The notes beneath the pieces were generated by a model. It searched no databases and was not told the origin of the DNA. It was given only the letters and a program-made list of their open reading frames with translations. Source: Anabas testudineus (Eukaryota > Chordata > Actinopteri > Anabantiformes > Anabantidae). Taken from it: DNA of 64,000 nucleotides. The translations under genes and the position numbers were made by a program. Of this stretch, positions 25,802-36,787 are shown piece by piece (position 1 is the first letter of the stretch; every line of letters starts with the position of its first letter). The stretch covers positions 22,082,331 through 22,146,330 of the forward strand of contig NC_046615.1 in NCBI RefSeq assembly GCF_900324465.2, written 5' to 3'.

Positions 25802-28103
25802 TCAACACTTGTACAGCCTGTTCAGTCTGGTGATGTCGTTGTTGCTCATCTGTGTGGCCGTACCAAATGCAACATTTGGATTGGGGATGGGCTCCATGGT
25901 GGGTTTATTGTTTCCAGAGAAGGCATACCTGCAATTACACAGAGACTGAATTACATCTGGTTTTGTAAAACTCTGTCAGTGTGGCAAAAATAAAGTCTCA
26001 GGTATAAGTGATAGGCCATAAACGATTATAAAATCTGGTATCATCCAAGTAAAAGAGACGGAAACGTCCTCAACTTGTGGTACTGCATGACAGAGTTGTA
26101 GTCGTAGGGGGTGTTCAGATTCAGGGTGTTGATCTTGTCGAAGGCGTACTCCCAACCTGAGACCAGTAACACCAGAAAGTTCAAAAAGCACATTCAAGAG
26201 TTAAGAATTGGTTTTAAGGTTCAGGTTAGCATGGTGATGTGTATTTGAGTTTGTCTCGAGTTCTGACCATGCTGGATGTTCTGCCATAGCACCCGGATGT
26301 GCTGGTCTCTGTCGGAGCGACACTGTTCGTGGTTGAAGCCGAGGGCGTGGAGCAGCTCGTGCTGGACGGTGCTGTGGTAGAGGCAGCCCTGACGGTCCAG
26401 AGACACCTGCTGGGCATTACCACGGCGGCCGACGTAGGAGTAACAGCTGCAGTCATACAGTTAAATAAATACATAATAATCAAAGGAGGCAGGAACAGTT
26501 TGTGATTCCTTGTTACTTACATGGACTCATGAGTCTTTAGATCTAAATAGGAATGTACCATTTCATAACATAATGTCTAGTTTACAATATTTTTACTTTG
26601 AAATAAAGCTGCAGACACAAAAAACATGTTTGACTCATTACATTGTGCAAAAACATTTTCTCTGTACTGTTGAAATCTAAGCAATGAAAGGTTAAACACA
26701 ATCAACATTAAATCTACTGTATGGTGGCTGCTACTAATCAATATCTATTAGCTTGTTACTTCACTTACCCATTGATGGACTGGATGCTCAGGTAGTCTCT
26801 CTGGTTGGTTCGTGAGATGAAGCGAATGCAAGAGACATCTTGGAAGGACTGAAGGCCACGCTCGATGATGGAGCGCTCACGAGAGGCTGGGGAGAGAAAC
26901 TCATTTGTTAAATCTCTGTTCAGGAAGATGTTTTGAAAGCCTGAATAAAAAGAGAAGCTTTATTACAAACGTCTATTTTTAAAAGTTACTGTAAGAATAA
27001 TACAGTTATTACACTTACAGTAATGTGAGGCGATGACGTAGGGCACGTAGACCTTCCCATCGCTGGACTTGCCCCACATGCAGCCTTGTGAAGTGCACTG
27101 ATCAGCGTTCCTCTCATTTTCATTGTCATAAGCAATGTCATCCATGATGAAGGGCTCGTCCTCTCCGTGCACTGTTGGACGAGATCATGAAAACTCAGTT
27201 GATAAATACCATCAAATAGAACTTTTGTCTCACAGTCATTGTTTTGTATTTTCATGACCTATAACAGTTGCAAATGCGCCTCTTGGCCTCGAGGTGGAGC
27301 TAGAAGGATGTTTATGGAGGATAAATATTCTGAATAAGTTTTCACAGACATTCAACCACTGCTGGAGCAAAAATTAACAAGCTTGAGGACATGCAAAGTA
27401 TCTTACCAACATCCTTGTTGGCTCTCCACAGGAGCTCAGAGACGGACAGTTCCTACATCAGGGAGATGAAATGATTCATTAGTAATGAAATGTTCACAAA
27501 CGCTCACAGTCTACTAACATGTAACAGCCTGGTGGTATTAATGTTAAGGTGGAATGGGATGAATCCAAGATACAGTCCTTCTTAAAGCCATCTGTTGTGT
27601 TGTATTACTGTGGATTATATATTCTAAACGCTTAATCACTACATGAAAAACATTATTATATATTTACCCAGAGTAGAATTTGTTATTCTCTTTTCATAAA
27701 TAATCATCAGTAAAGAAGAGAACAACAGTGCACACACAAGAAGAACAAATGTCATTAAAAATACAAAACAAAGCTCATGTAGTTTTAAAGTGACTGAAGA
27801 AAAATGAACGAACTGTGAACATGAGACGATAGCCATAAAACAGCTTCTAACAAAACTGGATATAATAAAAACACAAGGCACAACAACAGGACTGCTGTCA
27901 CTAACACGTGGAAACCTGTTCTCAGCTCACAGTCAGGAGTGAGAGCTCCTAATGTCAAACAGACATAGTATGAAATGCAGAGAAACTACAGACGCTGCAC
28001 TAAGCTGAGCTGTTACAGACGTCCTCACCTTCTCTTCAGCCCACGAGCAGTCAGAGACCACAACGAGGATCAGGAGACTGAGTGCACACTTCAACAGAGC
28101 CAT
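25802..28103 (-). CDS. Astacin-family metalloprotease (HCE-like C6AST), gene D, intact
   Basis: Predicted secreted zinc protease of 259 residues, tandem twin of gene C. Exons: 28029-28103, 27407-27452, 27019-27171, 26769-26886, 26268-26446, 26075-26156 and 25802-25928; sizes are identical to those of C. Signal peptide MALLKCALSLLILVVVSD. Cysteines DQCTSQGCMW, SCIRF, GCYSYVG, GCLYH and terminal YKC. Zinc site HELLHALGFNHE from H160; Met-turn SVMQYHK. As in C, the exon 6 donor is GTTGAG. The last exons of C and D are almost identical at DNA level, while introns 2-4 differ in length and content. That suggests an older duplication with later homogenisation of parts. Confidence 0.9.
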
Positions 28104-28570
28104 GTTAGCAGCCTGCGGGTCGCAACCTTTCTACCTGGATCCTGCTGCAGCTCCTCTTTTTAACCCTCAGTATATCGGTTGACAGCAGAGATAACCTATA
28201 CATTGCCTTGAACACAGGCTGCCCATTCCCACCTTAACTCAACTAAATTTGCTTGTGAGAGCAAAATTATGCTTGAAAAAACTTTAACCCACATTGTGTG
28301 AACGTAAACTCTGAAGGCACCTGGTTTAGAGGATGGCTCCTCGGCTGCCTGCTACATGATGCATAAGAACAGGATTTTATTTTGTTTTTTTAAGTAATTT
28401 CTATTTTTGAGACAAACAAAAAGCAAATTAGAAACATCACCTTCCAACTGAAAAACCCCTGTGACACCACAAAGAAATGAAAAGATGAAGAAGAGAATCC
28501 TTTGAAATCTTTTGAACGTACATATATTTACAAAAATGTATAAATTCCACTAACTAACTAAACTGATCAG
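28104..28570. promoter_or_regulatory. Upstream region of gene D
   Basis: A TATA-like run (GGGTTAAAAAGAG on the minus strand) lies at about 28153-28165. The block TTCCCACCTTAACT at 28226-28239 is shared with the gene C upstream region. Beyond about 28380 the sequence is AT-rich and unassigned. Confidence 0.45.
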
Positions 28571-28579
28571 TTTTCCAGT

Positions 28580-29645
28580 GCATGGTGATTTTTTTTAAAG
28601 GTGTGACAGAAATTACAGAAATGCACGATGTTGCCATTTCTAGGGTTCAATATGACGTCGGTCCACCCTTTGCAGCTATAACAGCTTCAACTGTTCTGGG
28701 AAGGCTGTCCACAAGGTTTAGGGGAGTGTGTATGGGAATTTTTGACCATTATTCCAGAAGCGCATGGATTGATGATGGATGAGAAGGCCTCAGTCTACGA
28801 TCTAATTCATCTAAAGGTGTTCCATCGGGTTGAGGTCAGGACTTTGTGCAGGCCAGTTAAGTTCATCCATACCAGAATCTGTCATCCATGTCTTTATGGA
28901 CCTTGCTTTTTTCTTAGTCATGTTGGAAGAGGAAGGGGCCAGCGCCTGAGAAACAGCCCCACACCATAACGCCCCCTCCACTAAACTATACACTTGGCAT
29001 AATGCAGTCAGAAAAGTACTGTTCTCCTGGCAACCGCCAAACCCAGACTCGTCCATCAGATTTCCAGATGGAGAAGCATGATTTGTCACTCCAGAGAACG
29101 TGTCTCCACTGCTCTAGAGTCCAGTGGTGCTGTGCTTTACACCACTGCATCCAGTGCTTTGCATTGCACTTGGTGATGTATGGCTTGGATGGAGCTACTC
29201 AGCCATGGAAACCCATTCCGCATTGTTGAGGTAATCTGCCGCACTTGAGCTAATCTAAAGGCCACATGAGGTTTGGAGGCCTGTAGTGATTGACTGTGCA
29301 GAAAGTTGGCGACCTCTTTGCACTATGTGTCTCAGCATCATTTACGGGGCCTAACCCTTTGTGGCTGAGTTGCTGTCACTTCCACCTTCGTATAATACAG
29401 CTGACTGTTGACTGGTATATTTAAGAGTGAGGAAATTTTACGATTAGATTTGTTGCACAGGTGGCATCCTATCAAAGTTTCAGGCTGAAATTCACTGAGC
29501 TCCTGAGAGCAAACCATTCTCTTACAAATGTTTGTCTGCGTGTCTAGGTGCCTCATATTATACATCTGTGGCCATGGAAGTGATTGGAACACCTGATTGC
29601 AATTACTTAGATGGGTGAGCGAATACTTTTGGCATTAGTGTGTAG
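28580..29645 (-). mobile_element. Decayed Tc1-like DNA transposon
   Basis: Minus-strand frames give recognisable pieces of Tc1/mariner transposase. The N-terminal helix-turn-helix reads CSQELSEFQPETLIGCHLCN and ISSLLNIP, with TATQP...RPRK at its end (29338-29592). The catalytic core reads ESGFGGCQE..., KARSIKTWM and PAQSPDLNPMEHL (28811-29089). Compared with intact fish Tc1 elements the middle is shortened and the frame is broken, so it is not autonomous. Exact terminal inverted repeats were not resolved; the right end is near 'gaatacttttggcat' at 29622. Confidence 0.85.
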
Positions 29646-29850
29646 TGTATGTATAAGCATGACAGCTTAAAGTTTACACAAATAAACAAGAATAAACAGC
29701 ATTTCAGATAAATCTTTAATGATTGAAGGAAAACCAAAGTTTTTACTCAACTGGATAATTAATAATCTGCATATTTTAGAGTCATCATACTTTAGTTTCA
29801 TGATGTTTAAACCACAGATGTCTGTCAGGTACCAGAACCTTCAGTGTAGC
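29646..29850. other. Spacer downstream of pseudogene E
   Basis: Contains the former 3' UTR of pseudogene E: the block 'tgatgtttaaaccacagatgtctgtcagg' type sequence is shared with the 3' flanks of F, H, I and J. Nothing else seen. Confidence 0.5.
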
Positions 29851-29871
29851 TACTTTTAGCAGTACAGCAGG

Positions 29872-30066
29872 TTACATTACATTACAGTCATTTAGCAGAC
29901 GCTTTTATCCAAAGCAACTTACAAGTTACAAGGGTAGGCAGGTCAGCGTGAGGAGGACTAAGGACCCCTACTGGAGGTAGCCATAACTGGGATTTGAACC
30001 CCAGTCTCCCACATGGGAGGCGGTGATGTTACCACTACACTACACTAACCAGCCGCCTACACTAAC
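29872..30066 (-). mobile_element. tRNA-derived SINE with an L2-type tail, inserted in pseudogene E
   Basis: On the minus strand the head GGCTGGTTAGTGTAGTG...GGTAACATC carries a degenerate A box, and GGGTTCAAATCCCAG is a clear B box. The tail TTGCTTTGGATAAAAGCGTC, TGCTAAATGACTGTAATG is the same as the 3' end of the L2-like LINEs at 42683 and 46957, the classic LINE-SINE tail sharing. The target sequence AGCAGGTT flanks it on both sides (left copy ends near 29872, right copy 30075-30082). It lies inside the last coding exon of the astacin copy. The TACACTAACCAGCCGCC head end is duplicated. Confidence 0.85.
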
Positions 30067-30622
30067 CAGCCGCCAGCAGGTTGATGCGGTCGATGTCGTT
30101 CTGGCTCATCTGTGTGGCCGTGCCAAAGACAGTGTTGCTGTTGGGAACAGCCACTATGGTGGGGCTGACGTTGTCCTTGGAGAAAGCCAGTCTGCAGGGA
30201 ACAGACCGAGACAGTGATTTTAACTTGTACATGAGGTAAACTGGTGATCGTATATAGAAGACAGAGCTGATGAAAATACCAAACACTACTAGAGTCCAGC
30301 TATGGAGCTGGTGGGTTTCATAGATGTACTGACCTGCCGTAGTGCATGACAGAGTTGTAGTCATAAGGAGTTCCTTGGTTCAGAGTGTTGATCTTGTCAA
30401 CGTTGTATGCCATACCTGCAGTAGAGAAAAAACTACTACATTAGAGTATTATAATAAAAATAGACAAACTCAAAATAGACCAATGAAATCAACTGAAGTG
30501 AGGAGACGTGATCGCAGCATCCTACCAGGGATGACGTTCTGCAGCAGGATCTTGATGTGCTGGTCTCTGTCGGAGCGGCACTGCTCATGGTTGAAGCCCA
30601 GGGCGTGGATCAGGGCGTGGAT
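30067..30622 (-). pseudogene. Astacin pseudogene E (3' half, exons 5-7)
   Basis: Remnant of the F/I/J type of astacin. It keeps part of exon 5 (30526 to about 30612), exon 6 (30334-30415) and exon 7 (to 30191). The exon 5 remnant starts inside the zinc motif: HALGFNHEQCRSDRD is present, but the first His and the catalytic Glu are gone. Exons 1-4, signal peptide and promoter are absent. At the break (about 30611-30622) a 12-base stretch (agggcgtggatc) is duplicated, then the sequence switches to the intergenic block TTATTGTCAGCTCTCTG normally found upstream of these genes. The 3' end is broken by the SINE, which changes the end from NLLYC to NLLAAG and stop, so the sixth cysteine is lost. Head-to-head with gene F. 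Confidence 0.88.
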
Positions 30623-30624
30623 TC

Positions 30625-31276
30625 TTATTGTCAGCTCTCTGTCCCCACTGTCCACCCTCAACTCATACATGCTTGTACTAATCCAGGAAAACAAGGGAGG
30701 TGGAAAAATATAGTATTTTAAGTGTTGAGTGTTTCTACTGAGAGATCAAACTGCTTTGAGATGAAATATTCAGTCTATTGCAAAATTGTATGACTGACTT
30801 TAAATGAGTCACAAACAAAAAATCTGCATCAAACTATGAGGTTTCTTATGTTGACGTTTGATATTTCTTTTTTAAACGTCATCATAGTGAAACGATACTA
30901 AAGAGACAAAAACTTCACTATTTAGATTTAAATAGTGAACTCAACTCATACATGCTCGTAGTAATCTCACTAATCATTAGTAAAAGACAAAGTACAAAAC
31001 TGAATTCATAGAAGGTCTTAAAACTAAATAGTGAAGTTTTAGTCTCAGTGTCGTTTCACTATGATGATGTTTAAATAAGAAATATCAAACGTCAACATAA
31101 GAAACCTCATAGTTTGATGCAAATTTTTTGTTTGTGACTCATACAATTTTCCAATAGACTGAATATTTCATCTCAAAGCAGTTAGATCTCATTTTACCAC
31201 CTCCCTTGTTTTCCTGGATTAGTACGAGCATGTATGAGTTGAGGGTGGACAGTGGGGACAGAGAGCTGACAATAAG
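30625..31276. repeat. Large imperfect palindrome between E and F
   Basis: Left arm about 30625-30925, right arm about 31025-31276, with a spacer of about 100 bases. The outer ends are TTATTGTCAGCTCTCTGTCC and its reverse complement GACAGAGAGCTGACAATAA. The inner ends include ACTTCACTATTTAG and its complement CTAAATAGTGAAGT. The left arm carries two small insertions relative to the right. The outer blocks recur between I and J (53417-53480 and 53910-53965), where the middle part is different and longer. Confidence 0.9.
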
Positions 31277-31354
31277 GAAGTAAACATCATGGTTTGCTCC
31301 AGTGTTACTGAGCTAATCCTCTGTATGTTCTGCTAACAGGTGGACCTCTGCAGG

Positions 31355-32544
31355 TATGGCGTCTTTATCCAGAATCATTTTACAAAACATAACAAACATG
31401 GAAGCAAGCATTTTACACAATATGTCTATTGACATTACATTATACGTCAGAATACATCTGTTTCAGTTGCTCAAATTCTGTCCCTTATACAGAAAATGTA
31501 CATATAATCAGTCCACTAACTCTCATTATGTCTTTTGTACAGTAGCAACCAAAAAAGAAATACACAGAATATTATGTGAATTCACATTTACATCATCCTG
31601 TTAAATTTCCCTTTATCCTGACAAATTTAGCTGCTAAATTACTTACTACAACATTTTCCTTAAACACTGTCAGTACATATAGTAACCGTAACATAAATAT
31701 GTTTTAATACACACATACATTTGCATTTCTACATTCCACCACGTGTAGAGCTAACGGCGCACGTTTAGCTAACCATGGCTGTTGACACCGTCTACAACCT
31801 GGGTGCTAATACCTCCATTACGTTTGTAATAAGTTCCATTAACCCGAATATGCAATAAACTCTATTTCTTCTACTTTACTATACATGTAGACATTCTTTA
31901 TGGCCTATCCATAACGTTTTACACCTACATTTATTACACATTACACACACAACACAGCGCATTTTCACTCGTTATTACCGAACGTACATCGTGCCACCCT
32001 TGCTAGCTTACTAGCTACTTCCATCGTTACATAAACAAACTATGTCATTAACAGTTATTCAAACAGTTATTAACGTTATAAAACAAACTTAAATCAACAT
32101 TTACTTACTTACTGGACATATATACAAAACTTAGAACAGTTTCAAATACCTGAAAAGGGAGAAAATCAGGAAAGATGACGCACACGGACTTCACTCTATG
32201 GCGTCTTTATCCAGAATGAAGCTACCGCGGCGATACTCCCTCTACTGGTTACTCAGGTATAACTAATTAATTACAATATGAACTCACCCAGCAGGTTCAG
32301 CTAATTCCCTGCTTTATCACAGACTACACTGCTATTTTCTATATAAGGAATTGCATTTCTGTCTGGAACATTAACACTGTTTATAATACATATTTAACAT
32401 ATTTCAACTATTTTAAAAGAAGACAAACTCCACAAATAAACTCTGCATCCTGTACACTATTCTCTCAATTTCAAACTTACTCAAACTTTAACAATACTGT
32501 CCTAAGCTTCATCATATGTTACTCTATAATTTCCATCTACTACA
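31355..32544. mobile_element. Insertion of about 1.19 kb upstream of gene F (possible solo LTR)
   Basis: Comparison with the J promoter (54000-54060) shows that contiguous sequence 'ctctgcagg|ctctgctataaaag' is split here. CAGG flanks the insert on both sides (31351-31354 and 32545-32548), consistent with a 4-base target duplication. The ends read TATGGCG... and ...CTACTACA. A 20-base string TATGGCGTCTTTATCCAGAA occurs at the left end and again near 32198. No coding capacity is seen. It may be a solo LTR or another non-autonomous element; treated as a fossil. Confidence 0.65.
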
Positions 32545-32554
32545 CAGGCTCTGC

Positions 32555-32561
32555 TATAAAA
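32555..32561 (+). promoter_or_regulatory. TATA box of gene F
   Basis: TATAAAA in GCTCTGCTATAAAAGAGG, identical in the J promoter and in reverse upstream of G and I. A non-coding leader follows and ends at 32626 before GTAAGT. The next exon begins at 32710, twenty bases before the start codon. The 1.19 kb insertion ends 10 bases before the TATA box. Confidence 0.75.
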
Positions 32562-32729
32562 GAGGATGAGCAGATCCTTCACAGAGCATCAGTTCCTCCT
32601 CTTCTACCTGAAGTGAAGAGCTAAAGGTAAGTGAGTAGTGCTGCTGCTCCTAATGCTCCTCAAACTACAGTAATGCTGCTGCATGGTTCTGACCTGTGTT
32701 CTGTTTCAGACTGATAGTTGTTCAGTAAC

Positions 32730-34634
32730 ATGGCAGCGATCAAGTGCATCCTGGGTCTCCTGGTCCTGTTTGCAGTCTCAGCCTGGACTGAGGCCATGGT
32801 GAGTCTCACAGCTGAGGTCCTCACTCAGCTCTTCATGTGTCCAGGTTTAAAGTTCTGACCTTTCCTTTTTGATATTCTCAGTATCTGTGTCGATGACAAA
32901 CAGAAACTCTGGGACTTTTCTGTGTGCAGGTTGTGAGGAGAGAAAGTGGAGACGACAACATAGAAGATGAAGGAATCCTGACGGTGGCAGAGCAGCTGGA
33001 GAAAGTCAACAGAAATATCAGTGAGACACATTCAGACATCACATTTATTTAGAGAAATAAACAAATACAGAGACTTGTTCAAATTGAGTCACTGGGTTGT
33101 TGTTAGCTTCACTAATCATTTCCATACAGAACCAGTGTTTGTGTAGAAAACGCATGTTGGAACTTCTGATTATCTTTGGTGTCTCTGCTGTTTCCACAAA
33201 CTCTCTGCAGGTCTTTACCAAGATGGTTTCCAGATACAAGGTGACATCGCTGTGCCCATCAACAGGAATGCTGACCCCTGTGTCCAGACTGGATGCAAGT
33301 GGCCTAAATCCTCCGATGGCAAAGTTTACATTCCCTATGTGATCGCTAACAGCTACAGTAAGAACCTTCATGACTCTGCACCAAGTGCAGATCACTTCAC
33401 CATAGTCGTCTCCAACAAAGCCACGATTTAAACAACTTAGTAGATTCAGACTAACACATGATTATTTATCAAAGGTTTTTAAACAGAAAGAAAATAAAAA
33501 ACTTTGTTCTTATAGTTTTCATTTGACGTTAATGTGATTTTCCTCTTTGTGTTTCCAACTTCAGCTTCTCAGCAGCTCAGTGTCATTACAACAGCCATCA
33601 ACTCCTTCTCCGCCTCCACCTGTATTCGCTTCTTCCCCCGCACCACCCAGACAGACTACATCAACATAAAGTCTCTGGATGGGTTTGTAACACAGACATT
33701 TATTCTCCTGTATCAGTGACAACTCTAAGTCCTGTTCTGCAGCTTTTCCACTGCAGGAACTTACAGAGCCAAAGCTGAACTTTGCTCCATTGGTTCAGGT
33801 TCTGCTGTTGTTTTCACTCAGTTCTCTTCAGATCCAAGTTCAGTGTTTAGTTCAGTGATGCTGTAGAAGAATGAAACTCAGTGTGATGTGGGATTTCCTG
33901 TGTTCTCCTACATCTGTGCAGATGCTACTCCCTTGTGGGTCGTCAGGGAAATGTACAGACAGTGTCTCTGAAAAGTGAGGGCTGCATTTATTTTGGAACA
34001 GTCCAACATGAGCTGATCCACGCCCTGGGCTTCAACCATGAGCAGTGCCGCTCCGACAGGGACCAGCACATCAAGATCCTGCTGCAGAACGTCATCCCTG
34101 GTAGGATGCTGTTGTCACGTCTCCTCACTTCAGTTGATTTCATTGGTCTATTTTAAGATTGAGACAGAATTTGACTTAATTACTTTTTATAATCAACTGA
34201 TTTTTTATCTACTTGTGACACTGTGAATCCATTTTGATGACTCCTAATGCGATACATATGTTTTTCCTCTACTGCAGGTGAAGAATACAACTTTGACAAG
34301 ATCAACACTCTGAACCAAGGAACTCCTTATGACTACAACTCTGTCATGCACTACGGCAGGTCAGTACATCTATGAAATCCACCAGCTCCATAGCTGGACT
34401 CTAGTAGTGTTTGGTGTTATCTGCAGCTCTGTCTTCTACATACGATCACCAGTTGAACTAAAGTACAATTTAAAATCACTGTCTCTGCCTGTTCCCTGCA
34501 GACTGGCTTTCTCCAAGGACAACGTCAGCCCCACCATGGTGGCTATTCCCAACAGCAACGCTGTCTTTGGCACGGCCACACAGATGAGCCAGAACGACAT
34601 CGACCGCATCAACCTGCTGTACTGCTCAAAGTAG
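32730..34634 (+). CDS. Astacin-family metalloprotease (C6AST type), gene F, intact
   Basis: Predicted secreted zinc protease of 272 residues. Exons: 32730-32798, 32930-33020, 33211-33357, 33565-33682, 33922-34100, 34278-34359 and 34502-34634. Signal peptide MAAIKCILGLLVLFAVSAW. An acidic propeptide contains ESGDDNIEDEGILTVAEQLE. Mature-domain cysteines: DPCVQTGCKW, TCIRF, GCYSL, GCIYF, EQC and terminal YCSK. Zinc site HELIHALGFNHE from H171 (catalytic E172); Met-turn SVMHYG (M225, Y227). The frame is open through every exon and a poly(A) signal follows at 34744-34749. Partner of the truncated E, and nearly identical to H, I and J across most exons. Expression could be affected by the insertion next to its core promoter. 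Confidence 0.9.
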
Positions 34635-34743
34635 CTACACTGAAGGTTCTGGGACCTGACAGACATCTGTGGTTTAAACATCATGAAACATCATTATGAT
34701 GAATTTAAAATATGCAAAACAATTGTAAAAACAATATGTAATC

Positions 34744-34749
34744 AATAAA
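34744..34749 (+). terminator. Poly(A) signal of gene F
   Basis: AATAAA in ATCAATAAATAT, about 110 bases after the stop. The same sequence is found behind H (42088) and J (56505). Confidence 0.65.
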
Positions 34750-34989
34750 TATTGATTTTGAACACACCTCTTGTCCTATTATGTAAAGTCAGCTTTCATC
34801 ATTTATATTTTTTGATATGTTCTATAAAACTGGAGAAATATATGCTGCACAGTACCACCGTCTCCTTTAATACAACCAGATCTACCAGTTACATCCATCT
34901 ATTATCAAAAATGTTTTTTGTGTTGGAGGCAATTCCAGTTGTCTTGGGCAAGAGACACAGTGTGAGATAAGAAAAGACAGATAGTAGGA

Positions 34990-36787
34990 AACACAACTAC
35001 AGGAGAGAGAAGACACAAAGTTAATGACATGAAATGGTGGTGTAGCCCCTAGTAGGCTTATGTCCTACCCTGGCTATCAGAATCTACACTGCTGAACCTG
35101 GCTGAGTATCTAAGATATCTGTTCTGTGTTTTCTACTGAGTTTTAGGCCCAGTGTGATTCAGTTCTGGTCAGTTACTCAGATTCAAGGTTCCCTGTGTTA
35201 ATTAATCACTAGTTTCGATAAGGAGACTGGCAGTAGCAACTCTACACACAGAGTGAAAATCCATCCCACTAGGAATCCACACATACACACTTATCAAAAT
35301 GGCAAAAGGAACATATTTATAAAATGTAACAATTAGCAAAAGACAAAACAAAAGAAACTTCCTTTAGATCAATAACTAAAAATCTGATATACAAACAAAA
35401 TGATAAGAAAATAATCAACACAACATAAACAAATACAATTCTTGTCAAGTCAACCCAAATACTCAGTTGTCAGTTCTTATTGTTCTTTTCTTATGTTCCT
35501 TAATCCTTGTAAATGACCACAAAGGTAATGTCAATCACTCGTCGTGGGCGTGGGTCAATTGAAGCAGACTCACCCCAGACCTGTGTGCCGAGCACTGAGA
35601 TTTACGGCAGACTCACTGCCTTCATGTTTCTTCAAGTTGAATGTAAGTTTGTATGTTACTGTAACGTTTATTATGATGTTGTTTTATTTAACGCTATTTG
35701 GTAATGTGTAAACACTTTACAAATCGTAGTTGAGCTTCTCTTACCTCGCTTACATGCATGTGCTATTTTTAGTTCAGAGGCCGTGTGTGCGTCAGTCAAG
35801 CTAGCGATGCTAAGATCGAAGACATTTTCCAATTATTGCACCCTTGGTAAGCGGAGCGAGGTCATTTTGACTTATTGTATCAGTGAACAAAGGTTTTAGA
35901 GAACCCGAAATGTTGACATTGGTTGTAATATTTGTTGTTTGGGAAACTAAATATTTTCACGTGCTTATGCAGCAGTGCACATAAGTCATTTTTGTGTATT
36001 ACCTTGCTTTATTAAGAATTTACGTTCTGTATTTATGTGTAGACATGTGTGTTACTGTGATATATGTGAGTTTATTTGCACTTTGTTAAATGTGAATGAC
36101 CACTAAGCAGCAACTTTGTTCATTTTTAGTTTTCACGGTGCTTGAAGGATGCTCAAGTGTTGCTGGTCAAACTTCTGTGGATGACACCAGCAAATAAACT
36201 CACTGCACCCGTTAGAGACTCTCCTGTGAATTTTTTGTGATACCAAGGGCAGCTACAGTGAAAACTCGTCGCTACATCTGAGCTATCCACCTGTCTTCTA
36301 CGAGCACCTTCATCTGCCACGGAAGCAAGATTCTGCAACATGCTGCGTGGATGCTACAGCTGCAGTGAGAGACTTTGGCACACTAGTGTATAAAGCAACC
36401 GCAGAAAAACACACACACAAAATTACAGTAAGAACATTTACACCTGCTCAACTAATTGAGTAAGGTAGTCCAAAGTAAGTTATAAGAGTAATGAGTATCA
36501 GGATTAAAGCCTAAATATTTTCAGCCTTGCAAAGTAATAGTGTATCTTAGATCAGCAACATCCTATTAGATCCAAAGGTCTAAGGTCCAAACGTCTGTTA
36601 TCTTTATTTGTGAGCTTACACTGTGTGTGATTGCTAATCTTGGGTGTCCATTAAGTGTAAATGTCTGATGTGACTGATGTGACATAGTGTTAACAATAAG
36701 TTAAAACCATCTCTCAGCTACTTTGAGTCCAGACATAAAACACTCAAGTTTTTATAATTAACCTCGCAGTGCAGACGTACAAACAAA
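34990..36787. other. Unassigned AT-rich stretch left of the BEL/Pao relic
   Basis: Homology of the F and H 3' flanks ends near 34900. The following 1.8 kb has no supported exon. Its right part probably includes the leader, and perhaps a terminal repeat, of the retroelement relic that begins at about 36788, but I could not define a repeat pair. Confidence 0.4.

Noticed and set aside
29890-30066. Possible tRNA gene (A and B boxes)
   Set aside because: The head is followed by a SINE body and a LINE-type tail and is flanked by target duplications. The same applies to 14172-14362 and 39991-40197.
30470-30694. Reading frame that seems to give E a new start upstream of the exon 5 remnant
   Set aside because: Its N-terminal part is the translated intergenic block shared with other pairs; there is no signal peptide and the catalytic Glu is absent.
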